The notes under the pieces: generated by a model
The model's input: the letters and a program-made list of their open reading frames with translations, nothing else
Told to the model about the DNA's origin: nothing
Databases searched by the model: none
Program-made: the position numbers and the translations under genes
Part shown: positions 25,331 through 34,518 of the stretch, piece after piece
How the letters are laid out: each line of letters starts with the position of its first letter
Position numbering within the stretch: the stretch's first letter is position 1
NCBI RefSeq assembly: GCF_042683405.1
Contig: NZ_JBHUJS010000003.1
Location: 124,001-188,000, forward strand
Direction of reading: 5' to 3'
DNA from: Telluria sp042683405
GTDB lineage: Bacteria > Pseudomonadota > Gammaproteobacteria > Burkholderiales > Burkholderiaceae_D
Length of the DNA stretch: 64,000 bases

Positions 25331-26334
25331 GCGTGCTCCGCGAAGAAGGCGTCCACCTCGGCCAGCAGGCGCGCCTTGGCGCCGCTGTCCAGGAAGGACG
25401 CGTTGAAACTGTCGCGCGCCAGCTGCTGCGCATGGAAGCGCGTGAGCGGCAGCGCGCGGAATACCGCGTCGTAGTTCTCGTTCAGGTAGCCGCCGAAATA
25501 GGCCGGGTCGTCCGAGTTGATGGTGACGGTCAGGCCGGCATCGAGCAGCGCGAGCAGGTTGTGGCCGCCGATCTCGTCGAACACGCGCAGCTTGACGTTG
25601 GACAGCGGGCACACCGTGAGCGCGATGCGTTCGCGCGCCAGCCGCGCGGTCAGCTCGGCGTCTTCCAGGCAGCGCACGCCGTGGTCGATGCGCTCCACCT
25701 TCAGCACGTCCAGCGCGTTGCGGATGTACTCGGGCGGACCCTCCTCGCCTGCGTGGGCGACCAGGTGCAGGCCCAGCGAGCGGCAGCGCTCGTACACCCG
25801 CGCGAACTTCTCGGGCGGGTGGCCCAGCTCGGACGAATCGAGGCCGACGCCGATGAATTTGTCGCGGAACGGCAGCGCCATCTCCAGCGTGGCCATCGCA
25901 TCTTCTTCAGGCAGGTGGCGCAGGAAGCACATGATCAGCGTGGCCGACACCGGGCTGTCCTGGCAGGCGCGGTGGATGCCGCTGATGACCGCCTCGAACG
26001 GCACGCCGCGCGCGGTGTGCGTCTGCGGATCGAAGAAGATCTCGGCGTGGCGAACGTTGTCCTGCTGCGCGCGCTGCAGGTAGGCCGCCGTCATGTCGTA
26101 GAAATCCTGCTCGTGCAGCAGCACGCTCGCGCCGGCGTAATAAATATCGAGGAAGGATTGCAGGTCCGTGAACGCGTACGCGCGGCGCAATTCCTCGACC
26201 GAGCCATAGGCCAGTTTGACGCCGTTCCTTTGCGCCAGCGCAAAGATCAGCTCCGGCTCGAGTGAACCTTCGATGTGGATGTGCAATTCTGCTTTTGGCA
26301 TGGCTTGCACGAGGCGCAACAGCTGATCGTTCAT
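25327..26334 (-). CDS. Adenosine/adenine deaminase family protein, probably adenine deaminase
   Basis: The 335-residue TIM-barrel amidohydrolase has the zinc motif AELHIHIEGSL at ~16, GLDSSELGHPPEKF at ~175, the HAGEEGPPEYI catalytic segment at ~200, RIDHGVRCLED at ~222 and the TINSDDPAYFGG motif at ~277. The SSELGHPP and EEGPPEYI variants are those I associate with the adenine deaminase branch (adenine to hypoxanthine) rather than E. coli Add. The assignment between the two needs a tree. The ATG at 26334 is chosen because it precedes the conserved N terminus. Confidence 0.88.
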   Translation of the reverse strand: MNDQLLRLVQAMPKAELHIHIEGSLEPELIFALAQRNGVKLAYGSVEELRRAYAFTDLQSFLDIYYAGASVLLHEQDFYDMTAAYLQRAQQDNVRHAEIFFDPQTHTARGVPFEAVISGIHRACQDSPVSATLIMCFLRHLPEEDAMATLEMALPFRDKFIGVGLDSSELGHPPEKFARVYERCRSLGLHLVAHAGEEGPPEYIRNALDVLKVERIDHGVRCLEDAELTARLARERIALTVCPLSNVKLRVFDEIGGHNLLALLDAGLTVTINSDDPAYFGGYLNENYDAVFRALPLTRFHAQQLARDSFNASFLDSGAKARLLAEVDAFFAEHA

Positions 26335-26615
26335 GGAATCCTCCGCGGGAAGTCCATGAGTGTAGCGCATCCGGAAAGGTTGACACATGCATACGAGCCG
26401 CGCGACGTCGTCCCGGCGCGGGGGCGGCACCCGGCTGCGGCCACGCCGAGTGTGGGACGCGGGTGACCGTGCACGGATCACGGCGTCCGCCGCGATGACG
26501 GCGCCAGCGTCGCCATTTGTTTCGCGTGCGCCACTTACGGATGAAATAGTGCAAGATAAATCATGGCTTTTCCATGAACGGCGGGCCCCTGTTACAAAGC
26601 TTACGAGTCATCGTA

Positions 26616-26643
26616 TTGACATCGTCGGCATTGGGAACATACT
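26616..26643 (+). promoter_or_regulatory. Candidate sigma70-type promoter for the prkA operon
   Basis: TTGACA at 26616-26621, then 16 bp, then CATACT at 26638-26643, about 210 bp upstream of prkA. It is the best hexamer pair I see in the 517-bp gap 26335-26851, which otherwise holds no convincing gene. The match of the -10 is moderate. Confidence 0.4.
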
Positions 26644-26851
26644 CGATTTCATGGGCGTGATGGCAATTGACAGCACGCACAAAAGCCCGACGGACCGGGG
26701 TCAAAAAGCACTTACCGCGCCATGCCGGAACACTGGCGGCGCCGGCCAAAAAAAGACGTACTCCATCGGCGGGTTCCAGGCAGGATGCCGGGCATTTCGC
26801 ACAATCGACTGCCAGTAGTGACGAGGTTTAACCGAAAAGAGGGACATTCAA

Positions 26852-28774
26852 ATGACCATTTTTGACAACTACGCAGCCCGTTACGAGCGTACCCGCGAGG
26901 AAGAATATTCCCTCGCCGAGTACCTGCAACTGTGCAAGAAGGACCGCCTGACCTACGCCAGCGCCCCTGAACGCATGCTGGCCGCCATCGGCGAGCCCAC
27001 GCTGGTCGATACCCGCAACGACACCCGCCTGTCGCGCATCTTCTCCAACAAGGTAATCAAGATCTATCCTGCGTTCAAGGACTTCTACGGCATGGAAGAA
27101 GTCATCGAACAGGTCGTCTCCTACTTCCGCCACGCGGCGCAGGGGCTGGAGGAACGCAAGCAGATCCTGTACCTGCTGGGGCCGGTCGGCGGCGGCAAGT
27201 CGTCGATCGCGGAAAAGCTCAAGCACCTGATGGAACAGGTGCCCTTCTATTGCATCAAGGGCTCGCCGGTCAACGAATCGCCGCTCGGCCTGTTCAACGA
27301 AGAGGAAGACGGCACCATCCTCGAAGAGGACTACGGCATCCCGCGCCGCTACCTGCGCTCGATCCCGAGCCCGTGGGCGGTCAAGCGCCTGCACGAGTTC
27401 AACGGCGACATCAACAAGTTCCGCGTGGTCAAGCGCTACCCCTCGATCCTGAAGCAGGTCGCCATTTCCAAGACCGAGCCGGGCGACGAGAACAACCAGG
27501 ATATTTCCTCGCTGGTGGGCAAGGTCGACATCCGCAAGCTGGAGGACTATTCGCAGGACGACCCGGACGCCTACAGCTACTCCGGCGGCCTGTGCCTGGC
27601 GAACCAGGGCCTGATGGAATTCGTCGAGATGTTCAAGGCGCCGATCAAGGTGCTGCACCCGCTGCTGACGGCCACCCAGGAAGGCAACTACAAGGGCACC
27701 GAAGGCTTCGGCGCGATCCCGTTCGAAGGCATCATCCTGGCCCACTCCAACGAGTCGGAATGGAAGACCTTCCGCAACAACCGCAACAACGAGGCCTTCC
27801 TCGACCGCATCTATATCGTGAAGGTGCCGTACTGCCTGCGCGTGACGGACGAGGTCAAGATCTACGACAAGCTGCTGCGCAACTCCTCGCTGGAGCAGGC
27901 GCCGTGCGCGCCCGGCACGCTCAAGATGATGGCGCAGTTCGCGATCCTGTCGCGCCTGAAGGAACCGGAGAACTCCTCCATCTTCTCCAAGATGCTGGTG
28001 TACGACGGCGAGAACCTCAAGGACACCGACCCCAAGGCCAAGTCGATCCACGAATACATCGACTACGCGGGCGTGGACGAAGGCATGAGCGGCCTGTCGA
28101 CCCGGTTCGCGTTCAAGATCCTGTCCAAGGTCTTCAACTTCGACAACACGGAAGTCGCGGCCAATCCGGTGCACCTGCTGTACGTGCTGGAGCAGCAGAT
28201 CGAGCGCGAGCAGTTCCCGCCGGAGCTGGAGCAGAAATACCTCTCCTATATCAAGGAGCACCTGGCCCAGCGCTACGTGGACTTCATCGGCAAGGAGATC
28301 CAGACCGCCTACCTGGAGAGCTACTCCGAGTACGGCCAGAACATCTTCGACCGCTACGTCACGTTTGCCGACTTCTGGATCCAGGACCAGGAATTCCGCG
28401 ATCCGGACACGGGCGAGTCGTTCGACCGCGAGCAGCTGAACGCCGAACTGGAAAAGATCGAGAAGCCGGCCGGGATTTCCAACCCGAAGGACTTCCGCAA
28501 CGAGATCGTCAACTTCGGCCTGCGCGCCCGCGCGACCAACGGGGGCAAGAATCCGGCGTGGACCTCCTACGAGAAATTCCGCACCGTGATCGAGAAGAAA
28601 ATGTTCTCGAATACCGAGGAACTGCTGCCGGTCATCTCGTTCAACGCCAAGGCATCGGCAGAGGATGCGAACAAGCACGCGGACTTCGTGGCACGCATGG
28701 TGGAGAAAGGCTACACCGCCAAGCAGGTTCGTCTGCTGTGCGAATGGTACCTGCGTGTGAGGAAGTCCTCGTAA
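26852..28774 (+). CDS. prkA: PrkA/YeaG family serine protein kinase
   Basis: The 640-residue protein has an AAA-like N-terminal domain with the P-loop GPVGGGKSSIAEKLK at ~111 and a C-terminal PrkA kinase-type domain (residues ~380-640). It is the homolog of E. coli YeaG, a kinase expressed in stationary phase and nitrogen starvation. GAGGGA at 26839-26844 gives a good ribosome-binding site. It is first of the conserved set prkA-yeaH-spoVR. A long leader with a possible promoter precedes it. Confidence 0.95.
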   Translation: MTIFDNYAARYERTREEEYSLAEYLQLCKKDRLTYASAPERMLAAIGEPTLVDTRNDTRLSRIFSNKVIKIYPAFKDFYGMEEVIEQVVSYFRHAAQGLEERKQILYLLGPVGGGKSSIAEKLKHLMEQVPFYCIKGSPVNESPLGLFNEEEDGTILEEDYGIPRRYLRSIPSPWAVKRLHEFNGDINKFRVVKRYPSILKQVAISKTEPGDENNQDISSLVGKVDIRKLEDYSQDDPDAYSYSGGLCLANQGLMEFVEMFKAPIKVLHPLLTATQEGNYKGTEGFGAIPFEGIILAHSNESEWKTFRNNRNNEAFLDRIYIVKVPYCLRVTDEVKIYDKLLRNSSLEQAPCAPGTLKMMAQFAILSRLKEPENSSIFSKMLVYDGENLKDTDPKAKSIHEYIDYAGVDEGMSGLSTRFAFKILSKVFNFDNTEVAANPVHLLYVLEQQIEREQFPPELEQKYLSYIKEHLAQRYVDFIGKEIQTAYLESYSEYGQNIFDRYVTFADFWIQDQEFRDPDTGESFDREQLNAELEKIEKPAGISNPKDFRNEIVNFGLRARATNGGKNPAWTSYEKFRTVIEKKMFSNTEELLPVISFNAKASAEDANKHADFVARMVEKGYTAKQVRLLCEWYLRVRKSS

Positions 28775-28820
28775 GGGCGTATATTGGAGATGTGGCGTCG
28801 GAGGCGGTGCGAGCACCCCT

Positions 28821-28922
28821 CCGTCATCCCCGCGAAGGCGGGGATCCATGCTGAGTTGGGCGGAACCGCCAGTGCCACCGGCGCGCCAGCCCAGCATGGG
28901 TACCCGCCTACGCGGATATGAC
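28821..28922. repeat. Inverted pair of GGGGATCCATGCTGAG dispersed repeats within the prkA operon
   Basis: CGTCATCCCCGCGAAGGCGG then GGATCCATGCTGAG at the left faces CAGCATGGGTACCCGCCTAC and GCGGATATGACG at the right. It fills the gap between prkA and yeaH, so the operon mRNA would carry a large hairpin here. Confidence 0.85.
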
Positions 28923-28962
28923 GTTTGACCGACGCCGTCCGGAACGAAGCAGGAGGCCCGTT

Positions 28963-30231
28963 TTGACTTACCTCATCGACCGACGCTTGCAAGGCAAGAA
29001 CAAGTCAGCAGTAAACAGGGAACGCTTCCTGCGCCGCTACAAGGCGCAGATCAAGGACGCGGTCGGCCGCGCGATCAAGGGCCGTTCGATCACCGATATC
29101 GAGAACGGCGAACGCGTGTCCATCCCCGTCAAGGATGTGAACGAACCCCACTTCGGCCATGCCCACGGCGGCGTGTGGGAGATCGTCAACCCCGGCAATA
29201 CCGAATACCAGAAAGGCGACCAGTTCAACCGCCCGCGCGCCGGCGGCGGCAGCGGACGCGGCCGCGCGGGCAACAGCGACCAGGTGGTGGAGGACGACTT
29301 CATCTTCGAGCTGTCGCGCCAGGAATTCATGAACTACTTCTTCGAGGACCTCGAGCTGCCGAACATGATCAAGACGCAGCTGACCTCGACCACCGAATAC
29401 CGCACCCAGCGCGCCGGCTACAACATCGCCGGTACGCCGTCCAACATCCACGTGCTGCGCTCGCTGCGCGGGGCGCTGGGCCGGCGCATTGCCGTGGGCG
29501 GCAAGCCGCGCCGCGAAGTCGAGGCGCTCGAGGACGAGCTGGAGATGCTGCTCGACGCCGGCACCGACGAATCCGACCCGCGCATCACCGTGCTGCGCGA
29601 ACGCATCCGCCACCTGCACACGCGCCTGAACGCGATCCCGTTCATCGATCCGTTCGACCTGCGCTACTCCAACCGCATCAAGGTGCCCAAGCCGTCCACC
29701 CAGGCCGTCATGTTCTGCATCATGGACGTGTCGGGCTCGATGGACGAGACGCGCAAGGATACGGCCAAGCGCTTCTTCATCCTGCTGTACCTGTTCCTCA
29801 AGCGCGTGTACGAGCACATCGAGGTGGTGTTCATCCGCCACCACACCGCCGCGGCCGAAGTGGACGAGGACGAGTTCTTCCACTCGCGCGAATCGGGCGG
29901 CACGGTGGTGTCGTCCGCGCTGCACCTGCTGAACAAGGTGATCCACGAACGCTACGGCAACGCGGACTGGAACAGCTACGTGGCCCAGGCCTCGGACGGC
30001 GACAACTGGGACAACGACTCGGTGCTGTGCAAGCAGCTCCTGATCAACACCATCATGCCGATGGTGCAGTACTACACCTATGTCGAGATCACCGACGGGC
30101 CGCCCCAGAACCTGTGGGAGCAGTACTCGGAAGTGCGCGCGCACCACCACAACTTCGCGATGCAGAAGATCGTGACGCCGGCCGACATCTACCCCGTTTT
30201 CCGCGAGCTGTTCAAGAAGCAGCCAAAGTAG
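28963..30231 (+). CDS. yeaH: YeaH family protein (UPF0229)
   Basis: A 422-residue protein closely patterned on E. coli YeaH: YLIDRRLQGKNKSAVNRERF at the N terminus, a Gly/Arg-rich flexible stretch near residue 90, and a von Willebrand A-like domain with a MIDAS motif in MDVSGSMDET near residue 256. It ends IYPVFRELFKKQ. A TTG at 28963 is chosen as start: a perfect AGGAGG (28951-28956) lies 6 nt upstream and the protein then begins exactly like its homologs. The ATG at 28918 would add 15 residues from the repeat. It works with PrkA; the molecular role is unknown. Confidence 0.93.
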   Translation: MTYLIDRRLQGKNKSAVNRERFLRRYKAQIKDAVGRAIKGRSITDIENGERVSIPVKDVNEPHFGHAHGGVWEIVNPGNTEYQKGDQFNRPRAGGGSGRGRAGNSDQVVEDDFIFELSRQEFMNYFFEDLELPNMIKTQLTSTTEYRTQRAGYNIAGTPSNIHVLRSLRGALGRRIAVGGKPRREVEALEDELEMLLDAGTDESDPRITVLRERIRHLHTRLNAIPFIDPFDLRYSNRIKVPKPSTQAVMFCIMDVSGSMDETRKDTAKRFFILLYLFLKRVYEHIEVVFIRHHTAAAEVDEDEFFHSRESGGTVVSSALHLLNKVIHERYGNADWNSYVAQASDGDNWDNDSVLCKQLLINTIMPMVQYYTYVEITDGPPQNLWEQYSEVRAHHHNFAMQKIVTPADIYPVFRELFKKQPK

Positions 30232-30237
30232 GACACC

Positions 30238-31767
30238 ATGCCCAAAGACCCGCCCAACCCACGCGCCCTTCCCGAGCAGTCGGAGTGGACCTTCGACCTG
30301 ATCGAACAGGCGCACGAGGAGATCCGCCGCGTCGCCCGCAGCTTCGGGCTGGACACCTATCCGACCCAGCTCGAGATCATCACGGCCGAGCAGATGATGG
30401 ATGCCTACACCTCGGTCGGCATGCCGGTGTCGTACAACCACTGGTCGTTCGGCAAGCACTTCCTGGCGACGGAGAAGAGCTACCGCCGCGGGCAGATGGG
30501 CCTGGCCTACGAGATCGTCATCAACTCGAATCCGTGCATCGCCTACCTGATGGAGGAAAACAGCCTGACCATGCAGGCGCTGGTGATCGCGCACGCGGCC
30601 TACGGCCACAACTCCTTCTTCAAGGGGAACTACCTGTTCCGCACCTGGACCGACGCGGAGGCGATCGTCGACTACATGGTGTTCGCGAAAAACTACATCG
30701 CCGAATGCGAGCAGCGCTACGGCATCGACGAAGTGGAGCTGCTGCTCGACTCCTGCCACGCACTGCAGAACTACGGCGTGGACCGCTACAAGCGCCCCGC
30801 CAAGCTCACGCTGGCGCAGGAAAACGCGCGCCTGAAGGAACGCGAGGAGTACGCGCAGTCGCAGGTCAATTCGATCTGGCGCACCCTGCCGCGCAAGGAC
30901 GAAGTGGCGCCGGACGTGCGCACCCAGCGCTTCCCGCCGGAACCGGAAGAAAACCTCCTGTACTTCATCGAGAAGTACGCGCCGCTGCTCGAACCCTGGC
31001 AGCGCGAGATGGTGCGCATCACGCGCAAGATCTCGCAGTACTTCTATCCGCAGCGGCAGACCCAGGTGATGAACGAAGGCTGGGCCACGTTCTGGCACTA
31101 CACCATCCTGCACCAGCTGCACAAGGAAGGCATCGTCGGCGACGGCTTCATGCTGGAGTTCTTGCAGAGCCATACCAACGTGGTGTTCCAGCCGGCCGCC
31201 ACCAGCCCCTACTACAACGGCATCAACCCGTATGCGCTCGGCTTCGCGATGATGTCGGACATCCGCCGCATCTGCGAGGACCCGACGCCGGAAGACCGCG
31301 AATGGTTCCCGGATATCGCCGGCAGCGACTGGAAGAAGACGCTCGACTTCGCGATGCGCAACTTCAAGGATGAGAGCTTCATCGCCCAGTACCTGTCGCC
31401 CAAGCTGATCCGCGACTTCCACTTCTTCGCCGTGCTGGACGACGACCGCAGCGACAAGCTCACCATCTCCGCGATCCACGACGAAGCGGGCTACCGCGAC
31501 GTGCGCCAGATGCTGGCGGACCAGTACAACATCGGCAACCGCGAGCCGAACATCCAGGTGTGGTCGGTGAACACGCGCGACGACCGCGCCCTGACACTGC
31601 GGCACACGCAGTACCAGCGCCGCCCGCTGAACGCCCAGGCGCACGAGGTGCTCAAGCACGTGGCGCGGCTGTGGGGTTTCGACGTGCGCCTTGAGACGGT
31701 GGACGCGCAAGGCAGCGTGGTCAGCACCCTCGAATGCCGCCGCGAAAAGCGCAACCACCGCTTCTGA
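30238..31767 (+). CDS. SpoVR family protein (YcgB homolog)
   Basis: A 509-residue protein with the SpoVR signatures VSYNHWSFGKHFLATEKSYR at ~63, HAAYGHNSFFKGNYLF at ~120, NEGWATFWHYTIL at ~278 and NPYALGFAMMSDIRR near 330. It starts 6 bp after yeaH. SpoVR was named for spore-cortex formation in Bacillus. In proteobacteria it accompanies PrkA and YeaH in a stress-related operon whose molecular role is not settled. A terminator lies 75 bp downstream. Confidence 0.95.
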   Translation: MPKDPPNPRALPEQSEWTFDLIEQAHEEIRRVARSFGLDTYPTQLEIITAEQMMDAYTSVGMPVSYNHWSFGKHFLATEKSYRRGQMGLAYEIVINSNPCIAYLMEENSLTMQALVIAHAAYGHNSFFKGNYLFRTWTDAEAIVDYMVFAKNYIAECEQRYGIDEVELLLDSCHALQNYGVDRYKRPAKLTLAQENARLKEREEYAQSQVNSIWRTLPRKDEVAPDVRTQRFPPEPEENLLYFIEKYAPLLEPWQREMVRITRKISQYFYPQRQTQVMNEGWATFWHYTILHQLHKEGIVGDGFMLEFLQSHTNVVFQPAATSPYYNGINPYALGFAMMSDIRRICEDPTPEDREWFPDIAGSDWKKTLDFAMRNFKDESFIAQYLSPKLIRDFHFFAVLDDDRSDKLTISAIHDEAGYRDVRQMLADQYNIGNREPNIQVWSVNTRDDRALTLRHTQYQRRPLNAQAHEVLKHVARLWGFDVRLETVDAQGSVVSTLECRREKRNHRF

Positions 31768-31841
31768 GGTGCCGGGGGACAGTCCCGAACCTCAATCAAA
31801 TCAAACACTTGCCAACTTGATAGCGCAGTTATGCGCTACGC

Positions 31842-31864
31842 TTTGGCTACTGCCAAATTTTTTT
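31842..31864 (+). terminator. Intrinsic terminator of the prkA-yeaH-spoVR operon
   Basis: Stem TTTGGC / GCCAAA with loop TACT and seven T. A second small hairpin (TAGCGCA / TGCGCTA, 31821-31838) precedes it. Confidence 0.75.
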
Positions 31865-32320
31865 GCATGACCCCTACCGCGCGCGAAAATATGCATGTAA
31901 TATCGGGAGAATCTCACGAATTGTTGCATACCGGTCGCCAGCAGGCGGCCCGGCCCGGACGGCACGGTCAGTTCGCAAGCTCTCTCTTCCAACAGTACGC
32001 CCCTGTAACCGAGATTATGGTTATAGTTGGTATGGACGGTATCATCATGACAACATGAACTGCCGCCCCGTTTTCCAGAGGGAGAATCGCTATTCGGATG
32101 TGGTATAGACGTCCTGAGATACGGGAACAGGTATTGTCCATATAGGGTTCTTCCCTCTCCGGCGCACCTCCCGCGCCCCCTGTTTCCGGGGCAAAAAACT
32201 ATGTGAAAAAAAGAATTTGTAGTTATAATTCTTTGATGTCCCGGATGCGGCTGGCGGTTTCGTCGTGTTTAGAGGGTTTGGTAGCAGGAGAATAAAGAGT
32301 AGGTATTGGAGAAAGCAGGC
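31865..32320 (+). promoter_or_regulatory. tonB upstream region with a consensus -10
   Basis: A gene-free, AT-richer 456-bp stretch. TATAAT at 32224-32229 is a consensus -10, about 90 bp before tonB; the -35 region is weak (ATGTGA). I looked for a Fur box and found no convincing match. Confidence 0.45.
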
Positions 32321-32980
32321 ATGAATTTTTCGCACGAGAAAGAACCCGGGAAGAATCTCACCGGCATCACCGTCGTCGTTATTTTGCATGCCATCGTGGC
32401 TTACGGGATCGTCAGTGGTCTCGGCACACGCATGGTGACGAAGATGGCTGAAGCCGTTGAAACGAAGATCATCGAAGAGGTGAAGCCACCTCCTCCGCCT
32501 GAGCTCCCGCCGCCGCCGCCACCACCGGAAATGAAGGCGCCACCGCCACCGTTCATTCCGCCGGTCGAAGTGAACGTGCAGCAGCCGCCGCCAGTGCAGA
32601 ACACGATCGCCGTGGCGACCACCACGCCGCCGCCTACCAACGAACTGAGCCGCCCTGCTCCACCGGCACCGCCTGCGCCACCTGCAGCGCGCGGCCCGGT
32701 GAACGTGCCGGCAGTCGTTGACTTCAATACCTGCGCCAAGCCTGAATATCCAAAGGCATCGCAGCGTAACGAAGAAACCGGTACCGTCGTGCTCCAGTTC
32801 CTGATTGGCGTCGATGGCGGCGTGAAAGACTCGCGCATCCAGAAGTCGAGTGGTTTCCGTAACCTGGACCGCGCGGCACAAAGCGCACTTGGCCGTTGCC
32901 GTTTCAAGCCGGGTGAGTCGAATGGCCAACCGCAGGAAAGCTGGACAAGCGTGCAGTACGTTTGGACGTTGGATAGTTAA
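32321..32980 (+). CDS. tonB: TonB family energy transducer
   Basis: A 219-residue inner-membrane protein. It has one N-terminal helix (GITVVVILHAIVAYGIVSGL, ~15-34), a Pro-rich spacer spanning the periplasm (runs of PPPPPELPPPPP, ~50-130), and a TonB C-terminal domain (YPKASQRNEETGTVVLQFLI, ~140 onward). It transmits proton-motive energy from ExbB/ExbD to outer-membrane receptors. The ATG at 32321 is preferred over a TTG five codons upstream. It is first of tonB-exbB-exbD-exbD-TPR. Confidence 0.93.
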   Translation: MNFSHEKEPGKNLTGITVVVILHAIVAYGIVSGLGTRMVTKMAEAVETKIIEEVKPPPPPELPPPPPPPEMKAPPPPFIPPVEVNVQQPPPVQNTIAVATTTPPPTNELSRPAPPAPPAPPAARGPVNVPAVVDFNTCAKPEYPKASQRNEETGTVVLQFLIGVDGGVKDSRIQKSSGFRNLDRAAQSALGRCRFKPGESNGQPQESWTSVQYVWTLDS

Positions 32981-33073
32981 CAAGAACCCGAGGCAGAGCA
33001 TCGCCTCAATGTGCAAGAGTTTCGTTGTCGAATAACGTTCAGCGAACTGTTTATTATTATCTTTGGAGGAAGC

Positions 33074-34012
33074 ATGTTTAAGAATACCCGTTTGTCCGCT
33101 CTGCTGGCGGCTGTACTGTTCTCGGTTACGGCGGCTGGCGCGCTGGTGTCCGCACCGGCAATGGCTGACGCTCCTGCTCCTGCAGCAGCTGAAGCTCCTG
33201 CGGCAACCGACGCGGCAGCAGCACCAGCGGCTGACGCACCAGCAGCTGACGCTGCAGCAGCTGACGCAGCTGCTGCTCCAGCAGACGCAGCTGCACCTGC
33301 AGCAGCAGCTGGCGAAGAAGTCGAAGCACCTAACCCATACGGCTTCGAAGCTGTCTGGCACGGCGGCGTGGTTTCGCGCGGCACCCTGATCATCCTGGTC
33401 CTGATGTCGATGGGCTCGTGGTACATCATCATCACCAAGCTGCTCGACCAGATGAAGATCTTCAAGCAGTCGAAAGAAACCCAGGCCAAGTTCTGGAAAG
33501 CTTCGTCGATCGCTGCTGGTTCGGCTTCCCTGAAAGAAGGTTCGCCATTCCGCTTCATCGCTGAAACCGGTACCAAGGCAACTGCCCACCACGACGGCGC
33601 CCTGCTCGAGCAGATCGACCTGTCGACCTGGGTCACCATGTCGATCCAGCGCGCAGTGGACAAGGTCCAGTCGAAGCTGCAAGACGGCCTGTCGTTCCTG
33701 GCAACCGTTGGTTCGACCGCACCGTTCATCGGTCTGTTCGGTACCGTCTGGGGCATCTACAACGCACTGATCGCCATCGGCATGTCCGGTAACGCATCGA
33801 TCGACAAGGTTGCAGGTCCAGTCGGTGAAGCACTGATCATGACCGCACTCGGCCTGTTCGTTGCAGTTCCAGCAGTTCTGGGCTACAACTGGCTGGTTCG
33901 TCGTAACAAGTCTGCAATGGAAGACATCCGTTCGTTCGCCGCTGACGTGCACTCGGTCCTGGTGTCCGGCGTGATGGCAACGGCGAATGTGAACGCCAAG
34001 AAAGTTGGGTAA
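33074..34012 (+). CDS. exbB: ExbB/TolQ/MotA family proton channel with extended N-terminal region
   Basis: A 312-residue protein starting at an ATG 3 nt after GGAGGA. A signal peptide (residues ~1-32, ending APAMA) is followed by a ~60-residue Ala/Pro/Asp low-complexity segment. Then comes the ExbB core: one helix (LIILVLMSMGSWYIIITKLL, ~110-130), a cytoplasmic loop, and the helix pair with TVGSTAPFIGLFGTVWGIYNA (~218-238) and AGPVGEALIMTALGLFVAVPAV. E. coli ExbB (244 residues) lacks the long N-terminal extension. Confidence 0.93.
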   Translation: MFKNTRLSALLAAVLFSVTAAGALVSAPAMADAPAPAAAEAPAATDAAAAPAADAPAADAAAADAAAAPADAAAPAAAAGEEVEAPNPYGFEAVWHGGVVSRGTLIILVLMSMGSWYIIITKLLDQMKIFKQSKETQAKFWKASSIAAGSASLKEGSPFRFIAETGTKATAHHDGALLEQIDLSTWVTMSIQRAVDKVQSKLQDGLSFLATVGSTAPFIGLFGTVWGIYNALIAIGMSGNASIDKVAGPVGEALIMTALGLFVAVPAVLGYNWLVRRNKSAMEDIRSFAADVHSVLVSGVMATANVNAKKVG

Positions 34013-34017
34013 TTACC

Positions 34018-34446
34018 ATGTCGATGTCCGTCGGCTCCGAAAGCGGAGATGATGATCAGGTAATGTCGGAGATCAACACGACGCCCCTCGTGGACATCAT
34101 GTTGGTTCTCCTGATTATCTTCCTGATCACTAGCCCGGTGGTCCTCAAACTGCAGAAAGTAGCACTGCCGGAAGAGGTCAACCAGGTCGTTGTACCGAAA
34201 CCAGAGAACGTGAATATCACGGTGAACAAGGATGGTGATTACTACTTCAACCAGACTCGTATTGCCGATACTGACGCTCTGTTCGAGTTCCTGAAGAAGG
34301 AATCTGTGAAGCTGCCTCAGCCAGCTGTCTATGTTCGCGGCGACCAGAATGTTCGCTACGAAGCAGTGGGCCGGGTCATCTTCCAGGCGCAGCGTGCTGG
34401 GATCCAGAAGGTCGGCTTCCTCATCGAGCCACCTGATAAGGGCTAA
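34018..34446 (+). CDS. exbD: ExbD/TolR family protein, first copy
   Basis: A 142-residue protein with one transmembrane helix near the N terminus, carrying the conserved membrane Asp in PLVDIMLVLLIIFLI (~23-37), and a periplasmic domain (NITVNKDGDYYFNQ). It starts 5 bp after exbB. It forms the proton-conducting motor with ExbB that powers TonB. Confidence 0.93.
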   Translation: MSMSVGSESGDDDQVMSEINTTPLVDIMLVLLIIFLITSPVVLKLQKVALPEEVNQVVVPKPENVNITVNKDGDYYFNQTRIADTDALFEFLKKESVKLPQPAVYVRGDQNVRYEAVGRVIFQAQRAGIQKVGFLIEPPDKG

Positions 34447-34518
34447 CACCTGATAAAGCGGGGCAGGAAGCGCAAGCAACCTGCCCTGTAGGTCCCAACA
34501 TCAAGTAAAGGAAACACC

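Noticed and set aside
26387..26818. A 143-codon plus-strand frame before prkA
   Set aside because: No ribosome-binding site or family features, and the candidate prkA promoter lies within it.
31831..32108. Two short plus-strand frames in the tonB upstream region
   Set aside because: They lack ribosome-binding sites and overlap the spoVR terminator and promoter-like DNA.
32000..32320. Fur box in front of tonB
   Set aside because: Looked for because tonB operons are often iron-regulated; no stretch approaches the GATAAT repeat pattern closely enough to report.
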